From NCBI GenBank assembly GCA_029215795.1, contig JARDYH010000004.1:203650017-203714016 (forward strand): a stretch of DNA of 64,000 nt, written 5' to 3'. Source of the stretch: Anniella stebbinsi (taxonomy: Eukaryota > Chordata > Lepidosauria > Squamata > Anniellidae). How positions within the stretch are numbered: position 1 is the first letter of the stretch; each line of letters opens with the position of its first letter. The position numbers were made by a program, and so were the translations under genes. The notes below the pieces were generated by a model. That model was not told the origin of the DNA. It did not search any database and saw only the letters and a list, made by a program, of their open reading frames with translations. Below are positions 1-12,943 of this stretch, piece by piece.

Positions 1-628
1 ATATCGTGACATGATGCAAAGTAATTGGGATTCATACAAGGCTGAAAGGAGAAAATAAAGCGATTGGTGAATGGGTGGATTATGTGCAATCAGAATAAAA
101 TGAAAGCCTTGATAATGGAAATGGTACAATAGTGGCCAGGATGGCAAACATTGTGAACAATTTCTCCAAATTTTCACAAGAGTTGTTGTGGTTCAGTTAG
201 CAGTTGATAAGGAACTTAACTAGACGTGACACAGGAAATTCTCAATTAGGATCTCCCAGAAGAATAAGAAATAGCAATCACTGGAGGGAAGGGAAAGCTG
301 ATTGGAGCCATAGTTCTCCAGACGGGAGACTGATCTCTTTCCCCTCTTTACAGTTTTTCTGGTTTTAAATTGCCCCTCCCTCAAAATTTATATTTGGCAT
401 GGGGGGTGGGAGGGGGGAAGGACTTGCAGATATCATATGGTACCTTTAAGCTTGCTCCTGCAGAAAAATAACTTCAAGGAGGAATTTTAATTGGAAAAAA
501 TGGCATAGGAGGAAAGGATTAATTTCCACTACCCCAGCACTATGGGCCAACTGATTTACCCTTCTCCATGGGCTGGTTGCTTTTTAAAAATAATGAAAAT
601 AAAAATGGAAAACGTTTATTACATATAA

Positions 629-668
629 TATATATGTATTGTGTATATGTATTATATATACGTGTGTG
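629..668. repeat. AT-rich simple repeat
   Basis: Alternating TA/TG sequence (atatatgtattgtgtatatg). The surrounding 1-3650 otherwise shows no repeat family or gene I recognise. Confidence 0.6.
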
Positions 669-973
669 TACATTCTCTAACTGAGTCCTAATTGGAATAG
701 CACCCCAGATTAGCTGCAGACTGCAGAAGCTACAGATAACACTTATTGACACCTGCTTGTTCCATATAAGCTTAAGTTCAATTGACATCATTTGGTTTAA
801 ATATGTATAACTGGATGTCTATGCATCAAGGAATATGTTTCATTAAATCCACAGGCCTTGCTTCAAAATGAATTTGTACTGTTGAGGTGGCATGTTGCCA
901 GGTCTCCTGCACCAAGCTGATTTTAAACAGGACTTCTTTGTGGCAAGACTTCATGTCTTTGGCATGGCAGATA

Positions 974-975
974 CA

Positions 976-1011
<36 letters not shown>

Positions 1012-1021
1012 GTTGTTGTGG
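974..1021. repeat. (ATT)n microsatellite
   Basis: About 13 tandem ATT triplets passing into GTT, probably length-polymorphic. Confidence 0.9.
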
Positions 1022-3659
1022 TTGAAGTTTGAGTGGTATGTTTCACAATGTCTAAAATAGCTTCATAAATCAATATAACCAGGTTTGAACTCTGGATACT
1101 ACCAGGCCATGTTCTCTATTTGAAATCTTTCTAAAAAGAGGGGTAATGATACACTGAAGTATTCATTACTTATTTAAAAGATTAAAAATGAATGTTCGCT
1201 TTTGCATTTCTGGATGTGTTTTTGTATTATGCAAACTCAAAAAATTCCTTAATGACAAGGGATGTGTTCTTACAACCGGGATGGTGTTCATATTGTACCT
1301 TAGTTGAGGTGCTTGACTTTCAGTTGGACCGAGTGACTTGTTTTAAAGCACTTGTTTTCTAGCCTGCCTTTCTGTATATAGTCAATGCTTTATTTTACTC
1401 TTCAAGCCTCACAATGCAGGGTGTATAATAAGCAGCTCCTATTGTGTGGTCCAAGCTATAAAAATGCTCCCTCTGTTCTTTCCATATGAAAAACATGTTT
1501 TTCATTTTGAGAAATCTTATATAATTTTGTGTGTGCTCAAATGCTTTTCTTCTGTATTATTTAAGATTAAAAACAAATGCGTCCCTCCCCAAACTTTGCA
1601 TGTTCCAATTACAGAGTTGCGAAAATAAGTAATCTTTCAGCTTTTTGTTTCTTTAAAACAGCTATTGGTGATGTCAGAGTCAATACTAAAAGCATTAAGA
1701 ATGCTGGCAGAATGTAATGCAGCTGCAATCCAACATGATGTTGGAAATGGGGTTGAGAACATAAAGGCTTTCCATATTCCCAGGGCGCACAACTGCTTGC
1801 GGCCTTGGCTTTGATCTCTTCAAAGGCTGCTGCCTCCTCCTAGATGGAGAGACTTGGCTGCCACTCGCTTGCATTGAAAAAAGGCAGAGGTCTCTATTCA
1901 GGCAGAAATCAATCACTGTGCAGAAACAATTATGTGTAATTCAACCATCATGAAAACAGGATGAGATTATGGGTTTGTTACCTGAGTGACTGCGTAGAGA
2001 TGGGGGGACTCTGAACACAGGAGCCCTGCTGACATGCCACATCTTGATGACAATTATAGACATATGAATGAGGTAGCGGGCGGGGGAGGCATGATGACAA
2101 ATGCTGGTCACGCTGTCCAGCAGAGCAGAAAATTAGGTTACAATTGGGAGATAATGTTTGCATATGTAACCATATTTCATCAAGCTGGGCAACTTCAGGA
2201 AACAGGCAACCTAGGCAATGGTAAAAAGTATGCATCTGTAGTACTACGGTGCACTTGCTACAATTTATCTCCTTATGTTGTCGAAGGATTATATTGACAA
2301 ATATCCCAGCAATGTTTGCAGATGTGAAGGTTAGGGGGAGCAAGAAGACAAAGGAGGGCAGGGGAATCTTGAGTAGTTCTGAAGGAGATCGTATCTGAAA
2401 TACGCTCCCAAGGCTGCCTTCCTATTTTTGAAAATGCTAGTGGTGGTTGTCTGATGAATTGCTGTGTTTTTGAATTGCAAGTATAAATGCCTCCCACTGC
2501 TTTCCCATCCAAGTTGGACATTTCAGAGGGCTTCATAGCCACATGTGTGTAAAGCTGAGCCTTGTTTTATGTTCAGAGATCATAAAACTGCTATCAAAAT
2601 ATTTCAGCCATGATGTGTTCTATATTTAAAGAAACATTAAAAAAACACTTCTATTTTTTTCCCAGAATAAGACACATTTGAAATGGTAGGGGCTGAGGGA
2701 ACAATAGATCAGATTTTGTTTTAAAGTACTTTTACTTTGAGAGTGTCATTCATATTTTAAAGTATCACTTTACCTTAAAATATTTGCTTCACTCCACTGC
2801 CCCCCCCCCATCAGCAAAATAAAATGCAAAGAGATAGCTGATTATAAATGGCATCGCTGCTCAGTTTGATACACAGGACTAGGTTTACCTTTTATGCTGC
2901 TCAGGCTTTAGACATCAGAGGCGTGAGAGCTGCTTTGAGTTACAGATCTTCAAACAATAAGTCAAAACAAAAAATCAATCCCTCCGGTCCCTGGCTGCAG
3001 TTATCTAAAGATAAAAGGGAAAAATAAAGTTATGCTAAAGCAGATAGAGGAAAGGAACAGATATGCCAAGGAAACACAGAGGACAAGTGCAGAGTTGAAG
3101 TAGGCCCAGTGTGAGCCAACATCAATGAATTTTTATCTTATCAAAAAGTTTTAGGGTTGCCAGTTCTTTTCAATCTGGATCCAGTCTGCTCCAGGGCAGC
3201 CTGAAGCATTGGCTTCAATGAAGTTGCTTTCTTCCACACTCTTAAATATAACCACAGAGGAATTAGACTACATTTCACTTGTGTTATAAAACTTTGCCAC
3301 AAACTTTAATAGTAAATTAGAGACTGGAATGACTCCTCTTTGTTATATTGTTTATAAATTGAGATCTTTTTAATATAATGCTTAGTGAAAGGTGTACAAA
3401 GTGTTCTCAAAGTTACAGCAACATAATCATCTACTTGAGGAGAAAACTTACTTAACTTCCTATAATATGCTGAGCAGAGACTCATACCGAAGCATTTTTT
3501 GTTAACTTAGTTGTTCAGTGTGGAAAGTGTGTGTAAGTGTGAGAATAGGTGATATATCAAAACATAGAAGCAGAGAGTATTTGGACATTTCACTGAAGAC
3601 TATAATTTTTCTACATTCTCATATTACCCAGTGCATTGTCTATATTATTGTCTGTATTG

Positions 3660-3712
3660 TGAAGTGCCCAGAGAGCTTCTGCTATTGGTGTTGTATAGAA
3701 ATGAATAAATAT
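3660..3712 (+). mobile_element. L2/CR1-type LINE 3' tail, tiny fragment
   Basis: It contains gcccagagagcttctgctat followed by gtatagaaatgaataaatat, a diverged copy of the tail seen intact at 34300-34368. Only the last ~50 bp is recognisable. Confidence 0.6.
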
Positions 3713-4909
3713 TAATGTGTGACTGCTGTTATCAACTATCACTTAACCCTGTTCCATCAGTTTCATGGTCTCATATACTCTACTACATCCGTTCCTTCCA
3801 CAATGCTTGATTGTACTACAGCTTTTGCTCCTGTCTTCTTCCTGTGCAACATGATTAACCTATGACCTCTAACTTCTGTGACTGCAGTAGCAACATCCAC
3901 AAGATACCAGTTTATGGTATTTGAAGATGGCAATAGATATTTTTTGAGCTGTATAAACATACTACGCAAACCAGCACAGTAGTTTGTCTGCCCTGTGAGA
4001 CTCATGCATACATCATATATTTATGGCACTTTTGCTTTTATCCTTGAGTGATTGTCCCCTCTTCTCCTGTCTATGCAAGAGCTAGCCTGTAGCTTCTCAC
4101 TTGAATTAGTAGTTGCTTAAAGTTAGACTTGTGATTACCTGGATATAAATATAAACTAACAGTTGTCTGTTAGTATAGTTCCAAGGGATAAAGTACAAAC
4201 TTGAAATTCTGACTGGTTGGAAAAAGAAAGGGGGGGACTTTATCAAGTAGCAATACATACTTTTATTTAGATCTATAGCCTAGTCTGCCCTACCCCAAGG
4301 CTTGAGAATATATCAGTAAAATCATTAAAAAATATTTCCAATATATCCAATTTTCTGCAGGCTTAAACCTAACCCCATTTAGGCTTAGATACGGCATGGC
4401 TTCAAGAGGGGAAGGGGGATAATAGCACACCTTTGCTATCTGGATCTATATAAGGATGGTTTTAGAGGATGCTCTTAGGTATGTCTTGCGGCTGGCTGTT
4501 TCCAATAGCCCTTTCTCTTCCCTCCCCGTCAACAGCCTGGAGCCATCAAAATGCACATACCAACAAAGGGAAAGCTTGTGTGAACAGGATTGCAGTTGGA
4601 TACAGACTCCACAGTTCCTGTGTTTGAAGCAGCTGGGGGGAAATGCTGTCATGGAAATTAATTTTGGCTTCGTCCATGTGCAGCCCAGTTTGCACTGACT
4701 TTAAACATGTGGCTACAGGATGACTTCAGATAGTGTGAATGTAGCGAGAAAGCTGTTGTGTGAATTAGCACTTGTAGGTTGTGACAGAATAGTGAAAAGT
4801 TGTTTTATGAAGTATGTTGGGCTCAAGCTACTTAAGTCTTTAAAGGACAAAGCCCGTGTACTGGATTGTGTCTACAGGGCAGGAAATGTGGATCCTGGAG
4901 CACATATTA

Positions 4910-4966
4910 CTGTTGCTGAACATATTGATCCAGCATGATTTGTTGGATCAATATGTTCAGTAACAG
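4910..4966. repeat. Short near-perfect hairpin
   Basis: 23-nt arms at 4910-4932 and 4944-4966 match at 22 of 23 positions around an 11-nt loop. The right arm starts TGGATCAATATGTTCAG. It may be the remnant of a miniature inverted-repeat transposon. No known family was recognised. Confidence 0.8.
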
Positions 4967-5204
4967 CAGATGTTTCTGAAGGGTCTTTAAGGGCAGCTCC
5001 ATGAATACCTGCTCTGAGCCCAACCTATTCTCTTCTTTCTTGCTAGCTGAATTTCAGGGCATGGTTTACTCCATTGGGAAGCACATGGGGCAGGGAATGT
5101 GTTGGGAATATTGCAATCTCCTCTTCAGGTTACAGGAAGGGGGCTGTATTGCATGTAGTTAATGCATTGACATAGCTGTAGCCTACAGCATGGTTCCTCC
5201 TTCC

Positions 5205-5433
5205 TGTTATTTATTTATTTATTGCATTTATATCCCACCCTTTTTCCTTTAAGGAACCCACGGCGGTGTACATAATTTTTCTCTTCTCCATTTTATCCTC
5301 ACAACAACAACCCTGTGGAGTAGGTTGGGCTGAGAGTTTGGGCCAGTCACCTAGTGGGTTTCTGTGCCGAGTGGAGACTAGAACCCGATCTCCTGATTCC
5401 CAGTTGAGCACTTTAGCCAGTACACCACACTGG
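5205..5433 (-). mobile_element. tRNA-derived squamate-type SINE
   Basis: In + orientation this reads from a TTATTTATTTATTTATTGC tail through tatatcccacccttt and tcctcacaacaacaaccc to a tRNA-like end with agaacccgatctcc and gtacaccacactggct, so the element lies on the minus strand. It is flanked by an exact 8-bp direct repeat CTCCTTCC at 5197-5204 and 5434-5441, consistent with retroposition. The family name is not certain. Confidence 0.8.
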
Positions 5434-5485
5434 CTCCTTCCCTTCCTGGTCTCTCTCTGAGCCTTCCTACATTGCTGGAAGCACA

Positions 5486-5548
5486 TGTCTGTCTCTGTCT
5501 CTGTCTCTCTCTGTCTCTGTCTCTCTCTCTCTCTCTCTCTCTGTCTCC
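5486..5548. repeat. (CT)n/(CTGT)n microsatellite
   Basis: A polypyrimidine run of CT units with interspersed GTCTCT, 45 bp after the SINE. Confidence 0.9.
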
Positions 5549-5549
5549 T

Positions 5550-7790
5550 GCCAGTGTTCTAGAACACAAAGAAATGGACCGATCAAACTATTTTTGAAAC
5601 TCTATGTTGTGCCTGCATTTGTATATGCAAGAATACTTGTGAGTAAAGCTGTTTTCTTTCTTTAACTTAAGAAAGCTATATTCTTTATTGTAGCCTTGTG
5701 TGATTGTGGGACTGGTAAACACTCATTCTGTTCTGCCTTTTGTTTTTCCTCTGCTAGCTGCCTTTCTAACAGGAGACAGCAATACCAAATAATTCCCCTT
5801 TAGAAAGTAACTAACTTGCCACTCTCCTCCCCTAAAAAGGGCAGGGACCTGATGGGGAACTTCGATGGGTTGGAGTAGTTTTGGAGGTAGATTCTCCATC
5901 TGTGGTTTACTATAAAAGAAACCCTTTGTTAGAACTGAATAGGCTCATTGAATAACTTTCTGTGTCTTGGCTATTTTGCCCATTACTAGAATAATTTTCT
6001 ACACATTACATTAACAGCAACTTGTTGCTCTGTTATTCATGACTTGCATAATAAGCAAGCTTTTTAAATTTATGTTGTGTTTGAGACTTTTTGAGAGAGG
6101 AGGAACTTTATTTTTGGGGAGAGAAAAGTTTGTTTTTTCCAGATGGGTACTTCAAACCTATTCCTTTATTCCCAGTTCATATTCTGGTGACAAATCTGTT
6201 AATTAATATGTCCAAATTCAGCAGGGGAGTACTCTTACCTTTTGAATGGATACAATATTTTCCGAGCGTCATATTAATTTAAACTGTTGCTCTATAGAAG
6301 AACATCAAATGATGGGAAGCTTTCCACCACAAGAACTAAAAAATAGGTGGCTCAGCTTTCCTCATTGTTACTAGTAGGCTAACTATAAACACAGCTTTAT
6401 CTTACTTTATCTGGAAAATGGTTAGAATGTAGGTATATTTTCTGAAGGAAGCTATGGAAGTATATTGAAAACACTAATCTATAATGTTATATTTCTCTGA
6501 GCAAGGTAAACTTTTACAGTATGAGCTGCATGTGTTCATGCTATATTCCAAGTATTTTTCACAATAGTTCTTAGGTTAACAGGATTCAAAATTCTTCTCA
6601 ATATAATGGTGTACTTTTCAAGTTCAAATACAGTATTTTGGCATTCTTCCTACGTTTGAGTGTACAGTTCTGTTCCAAGGCCTTAGTAATATCTAAAACC
6701 AAATTTAAGTTTGACATATCAAGTTTCTTTTCAGTTAACAAGCTATTAGGAACTCCTATTAGATTTGTGGGAGATGGAGAATGCACATACGGTATGTATA
6801 TTCATTCTCCTGTGGGCCTAATAGCAGTTTCAAGGGGATGTATGTTAGGCTGGGAAACAGCACAAAGAGTTTAATGCCACTTTTCTGATCAAATCCGAAA
6901 ATGCTTGTATCTGTTTTAAGCTTTAAGAGAAAAACACCGCTGAGGAATCTAATTTCAGATCTCATGTATCATGTGGTTTGGCTCTAATGTTTTGCTGTTT
7001 CATAAGAAATCCAGTTTTTGTCTAACAAATACAGTTAGAGTTTATCTTTCCTATGTATAAGTTCTGTGTCTTAATACTTGTAAGCCTGGAATCGTCAAAA
7101 CTTTACTTCCTGAAGCACTGTGAAAAAACAGCATTGTGTGTTTAATGCATGTTGTTGTGCATGTAGCCTAGGAGGAAAGGAAAAGCTTTGTGTTCTTGTT
7201 GTTAAATAGGCATTTGAACATTTCTATATCAACTTCTATTCTATGCAAGTATTTCTCTACCTGCCATAAAGATCCATCATCACAAATCAGCTATACATTG
7301 CAATTTGCTATTTTGTGTATTTCACACAGAATCCTAAGAACTTATTGTTGATACATCAATTTTGTATCCTATTCAAAACAAAAGCACCTTGATATTTTAT
7401 TTTATTTTCACTATTTTAAACTGTAATACATGCCGTCTGTCAGCTAGAATAATGGAGTTACCCAGTTGTAGGAGCAGCTGTGCTGAAACCCGTTCTTGCA
7501 TGTCATCCAATACCTGCAGAATACTTTTTGTGGCATAGGACTACAATTTATGTGTTCGGTTGCTTTTAAAATGCTCACATTTAGAATCCTCATATTTTGA
7601 GATTTACCTATTTTGAAAATGCAGTGTGTGGCAATTGAAGTCAATGGATATATTCCCACTACTTTCATTTAAATCTGGATTATAAATAAGGCTTTCACTT
7701 GACTTATGTTTGCACTAATTAACATCTTATTGTAATTAATTGACATTCTTGTTATAGAATAAGTTGCATCATGGCATCTGGTAACTTAGA
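5550..7790. other. Unannotated intron sequence
   Basis: AT-rich, apparently single-copy sequence. I recognise no gene, repeat family or RNA in it. Confidence 0.5.
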
Positions 7791-7791
7791 G

Positions 7792-8052
7792 CGTCATCAC
7801 ACGGGGGGGGGGATCGTGTTTTCTTACTGTCGCTTCTCCACTGGCACGATTGTCCCTCATTACTTCCTCTTTTGAAAGAGGAAGTAAACAATATGCACGT
7901 GGCCAATTCAGTGGGCTGTTTTGATCGCGCTGCTTCTCCTGCACACAGCAGGAGGAAGCGGCAACTTCTGTCTTTAAAAATATTTTTTTTGTCACGTGAA
8001 GGCTAGAAGGGGCGGGAGGCAGATATCGTCATGAGAGTGACCAGTAATGAGC
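7792..8052. repeat. GC/CpG-rich interspersed repeat, probable DNA transposon relic
   Basis: The base composition changes sharply here. The segment has a G-run, ctgtcgcttctccactggc on the left and gcgctgcttctcctgcacac on the right, and the self-complementary stretch tacttcctcttttgaaagaggaagta in the middle. It ends with cgtcatgagagtgaccagta. I read it as an interspersed repeat, but clear terminal repeats and target duplications were not resolved. Confidence 0.45.
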
Positions 8053-8154
8053 ATGCAATAAAACACTCGTCTGATGGAACTCTAAAACTTGTAATTTGCA
8101 ACTTTTGAAGAACAAATTTAACTTTTTGCTATTTTGATTCTGCTACATCTGCTA

Positions 8155-8410
8155 AACTAGTTGTGGGGAATCTCTGTCAGCCTCAGCCTGAGGGCTGAAT
8201 TCCATTTTGAAGAAACTCTTGGGGGCATTCCAGACAGGACCAAAGAAAAAGGGATGGATCAAAAAATCAAAAACATACCAGCATCTTGTAGCTTAAAGCT
8301 GTTTCAGCAATTACTAAGCCTTAGGAGAGGCAATTGAGAGGAAAAGAGGGAGGCCATCTGGGAAATTCCAGGATTTGGCTCCTAGGCCTAAGGTTTCCCA
8401 CCCTTCTGCA
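8155..8410. repeat. Interspersed repeat related to 24945-25250
   Basis: The block ttactaagccttaggagaggca is closely matched at 25086-25112, and both copies begin with a 'gggaatctc'-type stretch about 150 bp upstream. The family is unknown. Confidence 0.45.
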
Positions 8411-8829
8411 GATAATTCTAACTGTACAGTTAACATAAACTAGTATTATGTGGTGTATTCTTGCATTTCTGGAAAGAGAGAGAATAGAGTTAAAGGTAGT
8501 AAGAATATTGGTGCCATTTGTCACTTGTTGTGCATTGTTGCTTGTGGTGCCCCCCCCCCCCAGAAGCTATTTGATCAGAGATGATGATCAGATAAGTATG
8601 TACACCACAGACAAAAATGCCTTCATCGTACAACTTCTCAACGTTGCATCTCCATAAGCATGATCAAACATATGCTTTGAATTCAAGGTAGAAGTTGGTA
8701 AAAACCAACTAATTATCAAATTACTGTGTATAAGGGGAGCAGATAATATAAACAAAAGTGGATTTTTTAAATATATTGAATGCTTCATTTTGCAATGTTT
8801 CAATTAACTCTAAAATTCTGAGGTCCTTT

Positions 8830-9990
8830 TATTGACAAATGCTACCAGGTGTGTGTGTGTACAACAAGCAATTATTGTATGTACAAACAATTATTTTAAA
8901 ATATTTAGATTACTGTTTAGAAAAGCCTTGGAAACTTCCATGTTAAAAACACAACTGTATTATATAATATCGGCACTGAGTTTAAAGTGGACTGTTAGAG
9001 CAAAATAATTAAGAATAGCCGGTAGTGGAGAAAACATTGAAGAGGTTTGTTTGGGAGATTTTACTCAATGCAGTGACTTGCTGATTGCTTTCATTTACTA
9101 TTTTTTACACTTACTATTTTAAAGCTAGTTAAAGTAACAAAAGAACCTTTCTGAGTCCTGCAGTTTCTTTGGTAAGGAGGAGAGCTACAAGTGTAAAAGC
9201 AATTCTGCACTAAGGTATAAAGATAGAGACCAGGTGGGACCACTTCAGATGCACTTCATTATCTACATGGAGGTAAAGCCAGCTGCTCTTTTGTGAATGG
9301 CTTTGTACATTGAATGGACGGTATAAGACAATAATACACTACAAATGCAATGCCTGTTGTTTTGATACAGCTTCTACACTTTATAGCTGCCCTTCTTACC
9401 CAGACTGGGTGATTCAGAAATGGTTTTTGGCTTACTTTACAAAAATATAATGGAGAACAGCGTATTTAATGCCATACACAAGAAAGCTGCCATACTCATT
9501 CTTTATTAATAAATAGCATGTTTGACTTAGCTGATTCCAAAGCTGGGGGGGGGGGGGGAATGCAGCTAGAGCTAGTTAAATAGATGTCATCACAAAATTT
9601 GAATTCCTTTATTCATGATCTATTTTTCATCCTAGTCTGATTAATGAAAATGTAATTTTATTTTGCTCTTAATTGACATCTTGATTTACATCCAAACGTT
9701 GATCTCTTCTGACTGGAATGCTTACCTAACCTTATCCATTTAAAAGAAAAGTGAGTAAAATCTGATGAAGAAAACCTAAAAGCTTTGTAGCTCATTATCT
9801 CGATATATATTGTTGGACTGCAGTCCTAAACATGCTTACCAGCGAATAAACCCTGTGGAACATGGTTGGTACATTCAGATATCACCGTAAGTCAGTGTTT
9901 TTAAAATAATTATTCTGGCTTGCTACGAGTGACTCATCATGTTGGTGCATACTGCTCAATCACTCTTGAGTGGCTCCTCCTGCCAGCAGG
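8830..9990. other. Unannotated intron sequence with an old repeat near 9.8 kb
   Basis: Mostly unrecognised. The stretch 9810-9875 (gactgcagtcctaaacatgc, then gaataaaccctgtggaac) resembles the sequence at 48838-48935 and 20395-20510, suggesting an old short repeat family. A G-run is at 9545-9558. Confidence 0.4.
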
Positions 9991-10012
9991 AGCAGCTAAT
10001 CAAATCAGGCAT

Positions 10013-10213
10013 TAGGAACATAGAAAGCAGCCTTATACTGAGTCAGAACATTGGTCGATCTAGCCCAGTATTGTCAACACTAAACTGGCAGCAGCTCTCC
10101 AGAATTTTAGGCAGGATTCTTTCCTTGCCCTACCTGGAGAAGCCAGGGATCAAACATGGGATATTCTGCATGCAAATTAGGTGCTCTTATCACACTGAGC
10201 TATACCCACTCCA
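10013..10213 (-). mobile_element. tRNA-derived SINE (second family)
   Basis: In + orientation it reads gaacatagaaagcagcctta, then ctagcccagtattgtcaaca and ctggcagcagctctcc, and ends with cacactgagctatacccact, the reverse complement of a tRNA-like A-box region. A sense-strand copy is at 14118-14292 and an interrupted copy at 35098-35412. Confidence 0.8.
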
Positions 10214-10959
10214 TCCATGGTTTTTTCTCATGATGTCAGAACTGGGATCTCTGGTTTGTCTCTTCCCTGACAAGTCAGAGTCATAAAACTCTTGAGAATT
10301 TGGCTTGGCCACAAGTGGTTGAATAATAAAATGGCAGGATTGGTGCCTGAATTACAGGTCTGAGTGATTTCAGCAGCAAATTGGAACTGATTGGCAACTG
10401 GAACAATAGTGATTTCAGTAGTATGGTCCCAGTGTGTGTCACAGGACCAACAGTCACGAATAGAACCAATTAGGTGAAATGGCACACCGAGAGCTTGGAG
10501 CTCTTATATTATTTTGACAAAGGCTTCAAAGATAACCTGGGTGTCAGTTCTGACATGGTAATGACACAAAAGGGATAGAGGAATCTTCTCAGGTGGTGTC
10601 AATAGCATTCCAGGTTGAAAACAAAAGGTTGGGATACACTTCACAAGAGCCCTTTTGTATGTAAAGAGGGTGACCTAGAATAGGGAAATCTAATCAGGAT
10701 GGTGCTGCACCCAAAGTAATTCAAAATGCGACCTCTCCAAAATTCTTGATCTTGTTCCTTGGCCAGTGATTTAATCATACCTGGGGAGATCACTTCTGGG
10801 TTGGTATATTCGTGCATACTTGATAACTCAATCATAACTTGCCCAACCCAGGGCTTCTGATTATGTGCAATCTTGATTAGATTGGTGCTGTTGCTAAATC
10901 TAGCCTTCTGTAGGTGACCTGCAGAAATGCAGGTGGTTTTTATTTAGCAGGATCATTTT

Positions 10960-11341
10960 GAGTTGTCAGTTTTCCCTCCTTTGCCTCGCTTTGCTCAGGC
11001 AAGGTTTCTTAAAGTGACAGTATCCATGGATGCCAAATACTATGAGGGCCTGCTCTACCACCGAGCTGCTAACGTCCTCAAGTTATTTACAAATGATAGA
11101 TACAAAACTATAATCAAAACTTAAAAGCCAATGAATTAAAAAACCTCAGTGAGTTGTCAGTTTTCCCTCCTTTGCCTCGCTTTGCTCAGGCAAGGTTTCT
11201 TAAAGTGACAGTATCCATGGATGCCAAATACTATGAGGGCCTGCTCTACCACCGAGCTGCTAACGTCCTCAAGTTATTTACAAATGATAGATACAAAACT
11301 ATAATCAAAACTTAAAAGCCAATGAATTAAAAAACCTCAGT
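10960..11341. repeat. Exact 191-bp tandem duplication
   Basis: Two head-to-tail copies, 10960-11150 and 11151-11341, each starting gagttgtcagttttccctcc and ending aaaaaacctcagt. I saw no differences between them. The unit has no recognisable gene. Confidence 0.95.
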
Positions 11342-11589
11342 AAAGTTAAATAAAGAGGACATGCCATTTAAAATGTATTTGAGCAAAACTGAAGTTAGCT
11401 TTAAGGCTGAAAGCATGTCTGAATAGGAACAAATTTGCCTTCTGGCAAAAAGAATGTAGAAGATGGAGCTAGCATGGCCTCCTTTAGCATCTACATGAAA
11501 CAACTGGGGGAAGTTGTTTGGTCCAGTGGTTTGGCTGACAAGACACAGCTCACCTTTTCTTTCCCAGTTTTAATCTCGGGGAGGCTGTG

Positions 11590-12035
11590 GAATTCTTAAC
11601 TCAGAAATTTCAGCTGGTACAAAATGCAACTATTCTAGTCCTTTTTGAGTGTAGACAGTCAGATTGTGTTACGCAAATTCCGTACCAGCTGCAATAGTTG
11701 CCAGGGCATCTCCTGGTGGTTCCGCATGGACCTATGGCCCAATTGAAGTCTCTTCTCTGGGTGGATTCCAATGTGGTGGCCCCCTTTCTATGAAACTCCC
11801 TGCCTCTGGAGGTCATGAAGGCATCACCGTGTGTTGTCTCCTGTGCCTACTGAAAACAACTTTATTTCAGGAAGCTTTCCTTGACTGCCTAGCCACGTTT
11901 TTATTGGTATTTTTTTTAAAAAATAACATTTTAATATGGAATTTTATTCTCTTATCTTATCTTTTTATCTTTTATTGTTCACTGTCCCAGAATCTGTCTA
12001 GATGTGGAGTGGTTTATAAGTGATGTAATAAATAC
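11590..12035 (+). mobile_element. L2/CR1-type LINE 3' fragment
   Basis: It reads cagctggtacaaaatgcaac, equivalent to the 'LVQNA' motif of the reverse-transcriptase C-terminal region, followed by the 'ggtggccccctttctatgaa' block seen in other copies and a decayed tail near 12000-12035. Multiple stops and frameshifts; no protein. Confidence 0.65.
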
Positions 12036-12044
12036 ATTTCTGGA

Positions 12045-12530
12045 CTCAATTCCAATTGCTGGTGTTGACCTTTAGAGCCCCAAACCTTTTGGGACCAGGT
12101 TATTTGAAGAACTGCGTACACCTGTATGAACCTGTTGGTGTTTAAGATCATCTTCTGGGGCCCTATTGTAGACCCTCCACTAAGATCAATAAGACTGATG
12201 GATATTAGAGCCAGGGCCTTCAAAATGGTGGCCCTTTCCCTATGGAATTCCTTCCTGAAAGATATACATCTGGCCCTGTCTGTGGCCACTTTTAGGAGGG
12301 GATTTAAAAATATATTTGTTTCGTTGGCTTTTAACTGAAATGTTTTTATAAATGTTGTTGTTGGATAGTATTTCAGCTAACTAATTTTAACATTGTTTGC
12401 CTTTTAAGTTGTTTACCTTTAATGTGCTTTTGTAATTTATTTGTGGCATTGGAATGTGTTTCTTTTATACTGTAAGCCACCTTGAGAAGACTAAATCATC
12501 AATACATACAGTGTTAATTGGTTAGTAGAA
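12045..12530 (+). mobile_element. L2/CR1-type LINE 3' end
   Basis: Starts in the region equivalent to the LINE C-terminus (gggaccaggttatttgaaga, a 'GPGYL'-like motif), passes through atggtggccctttccctatg and ends with the tail ctgtaagccaccttgagaag. Coding is broken by stops. Confidence 0.65.
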
Positions 12531-12595
12531 TAACAAATCTATAATTTAAGACCTGTGTTGTCTTTCTGGCCTGTCAAAGCTTTCCCCCTAACCTG

Positions 12596-12746
12596 GGCTA
12601 GATCTACATTACCGCTTTATAGTGGTATTGAAGTGCACCGATACCTATTGGGGAACAATCCACATTCCATATACCACTTTCATTGTGTTACATCCTGCTT
12701 TTTATTTCACGTTCGTAATAATTTGACACAAGGTGTAGATCTGGCC
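12596..12746. mobile_element. MITE, GGCCAGATCTACAC family
   Basis: A 151-bp element starting GGCTAGATCTACATTACC and ending GGTGTAGATCTGGCC, flanked by the 3-bp direct repeat CTG (12593-12595 and 12747-12749). Same family as 15551-15722 and 24689-24818. Confidence 0.75.
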
Positions 12747-12838
12747 CTGGTGTGTACCTGCTGTGGATACTCACCACTGTCTGATAATTCTAGCAGGAAA
12801 TTAAGGGAATGCATTTCAGAGCCAGAGAGCCTATCTAC

Positions 12839-12943
12839 ACTACTGCTTTAAAACAGTTTATAACAGTTTTAAACCGGCTAATAACCATTATTAACCAGTT
12901 TAAAACTGTTATGAACCGTTTTAAAGCAGTAGTGTAGAAAGAC
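12839..12943. mobile_element. Short palindromic MITE, GCCTATCTACAC subfamily
   Basis: Starts GCCTATCTACACTACTGC and ends gcagtagtgtagaaagac. The arms (ttttaaaccggctaataacc / attaaccagtttaaaactg) form a near-complete palindrome. Very similar to 49914-50028. Confidence 0.75.
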
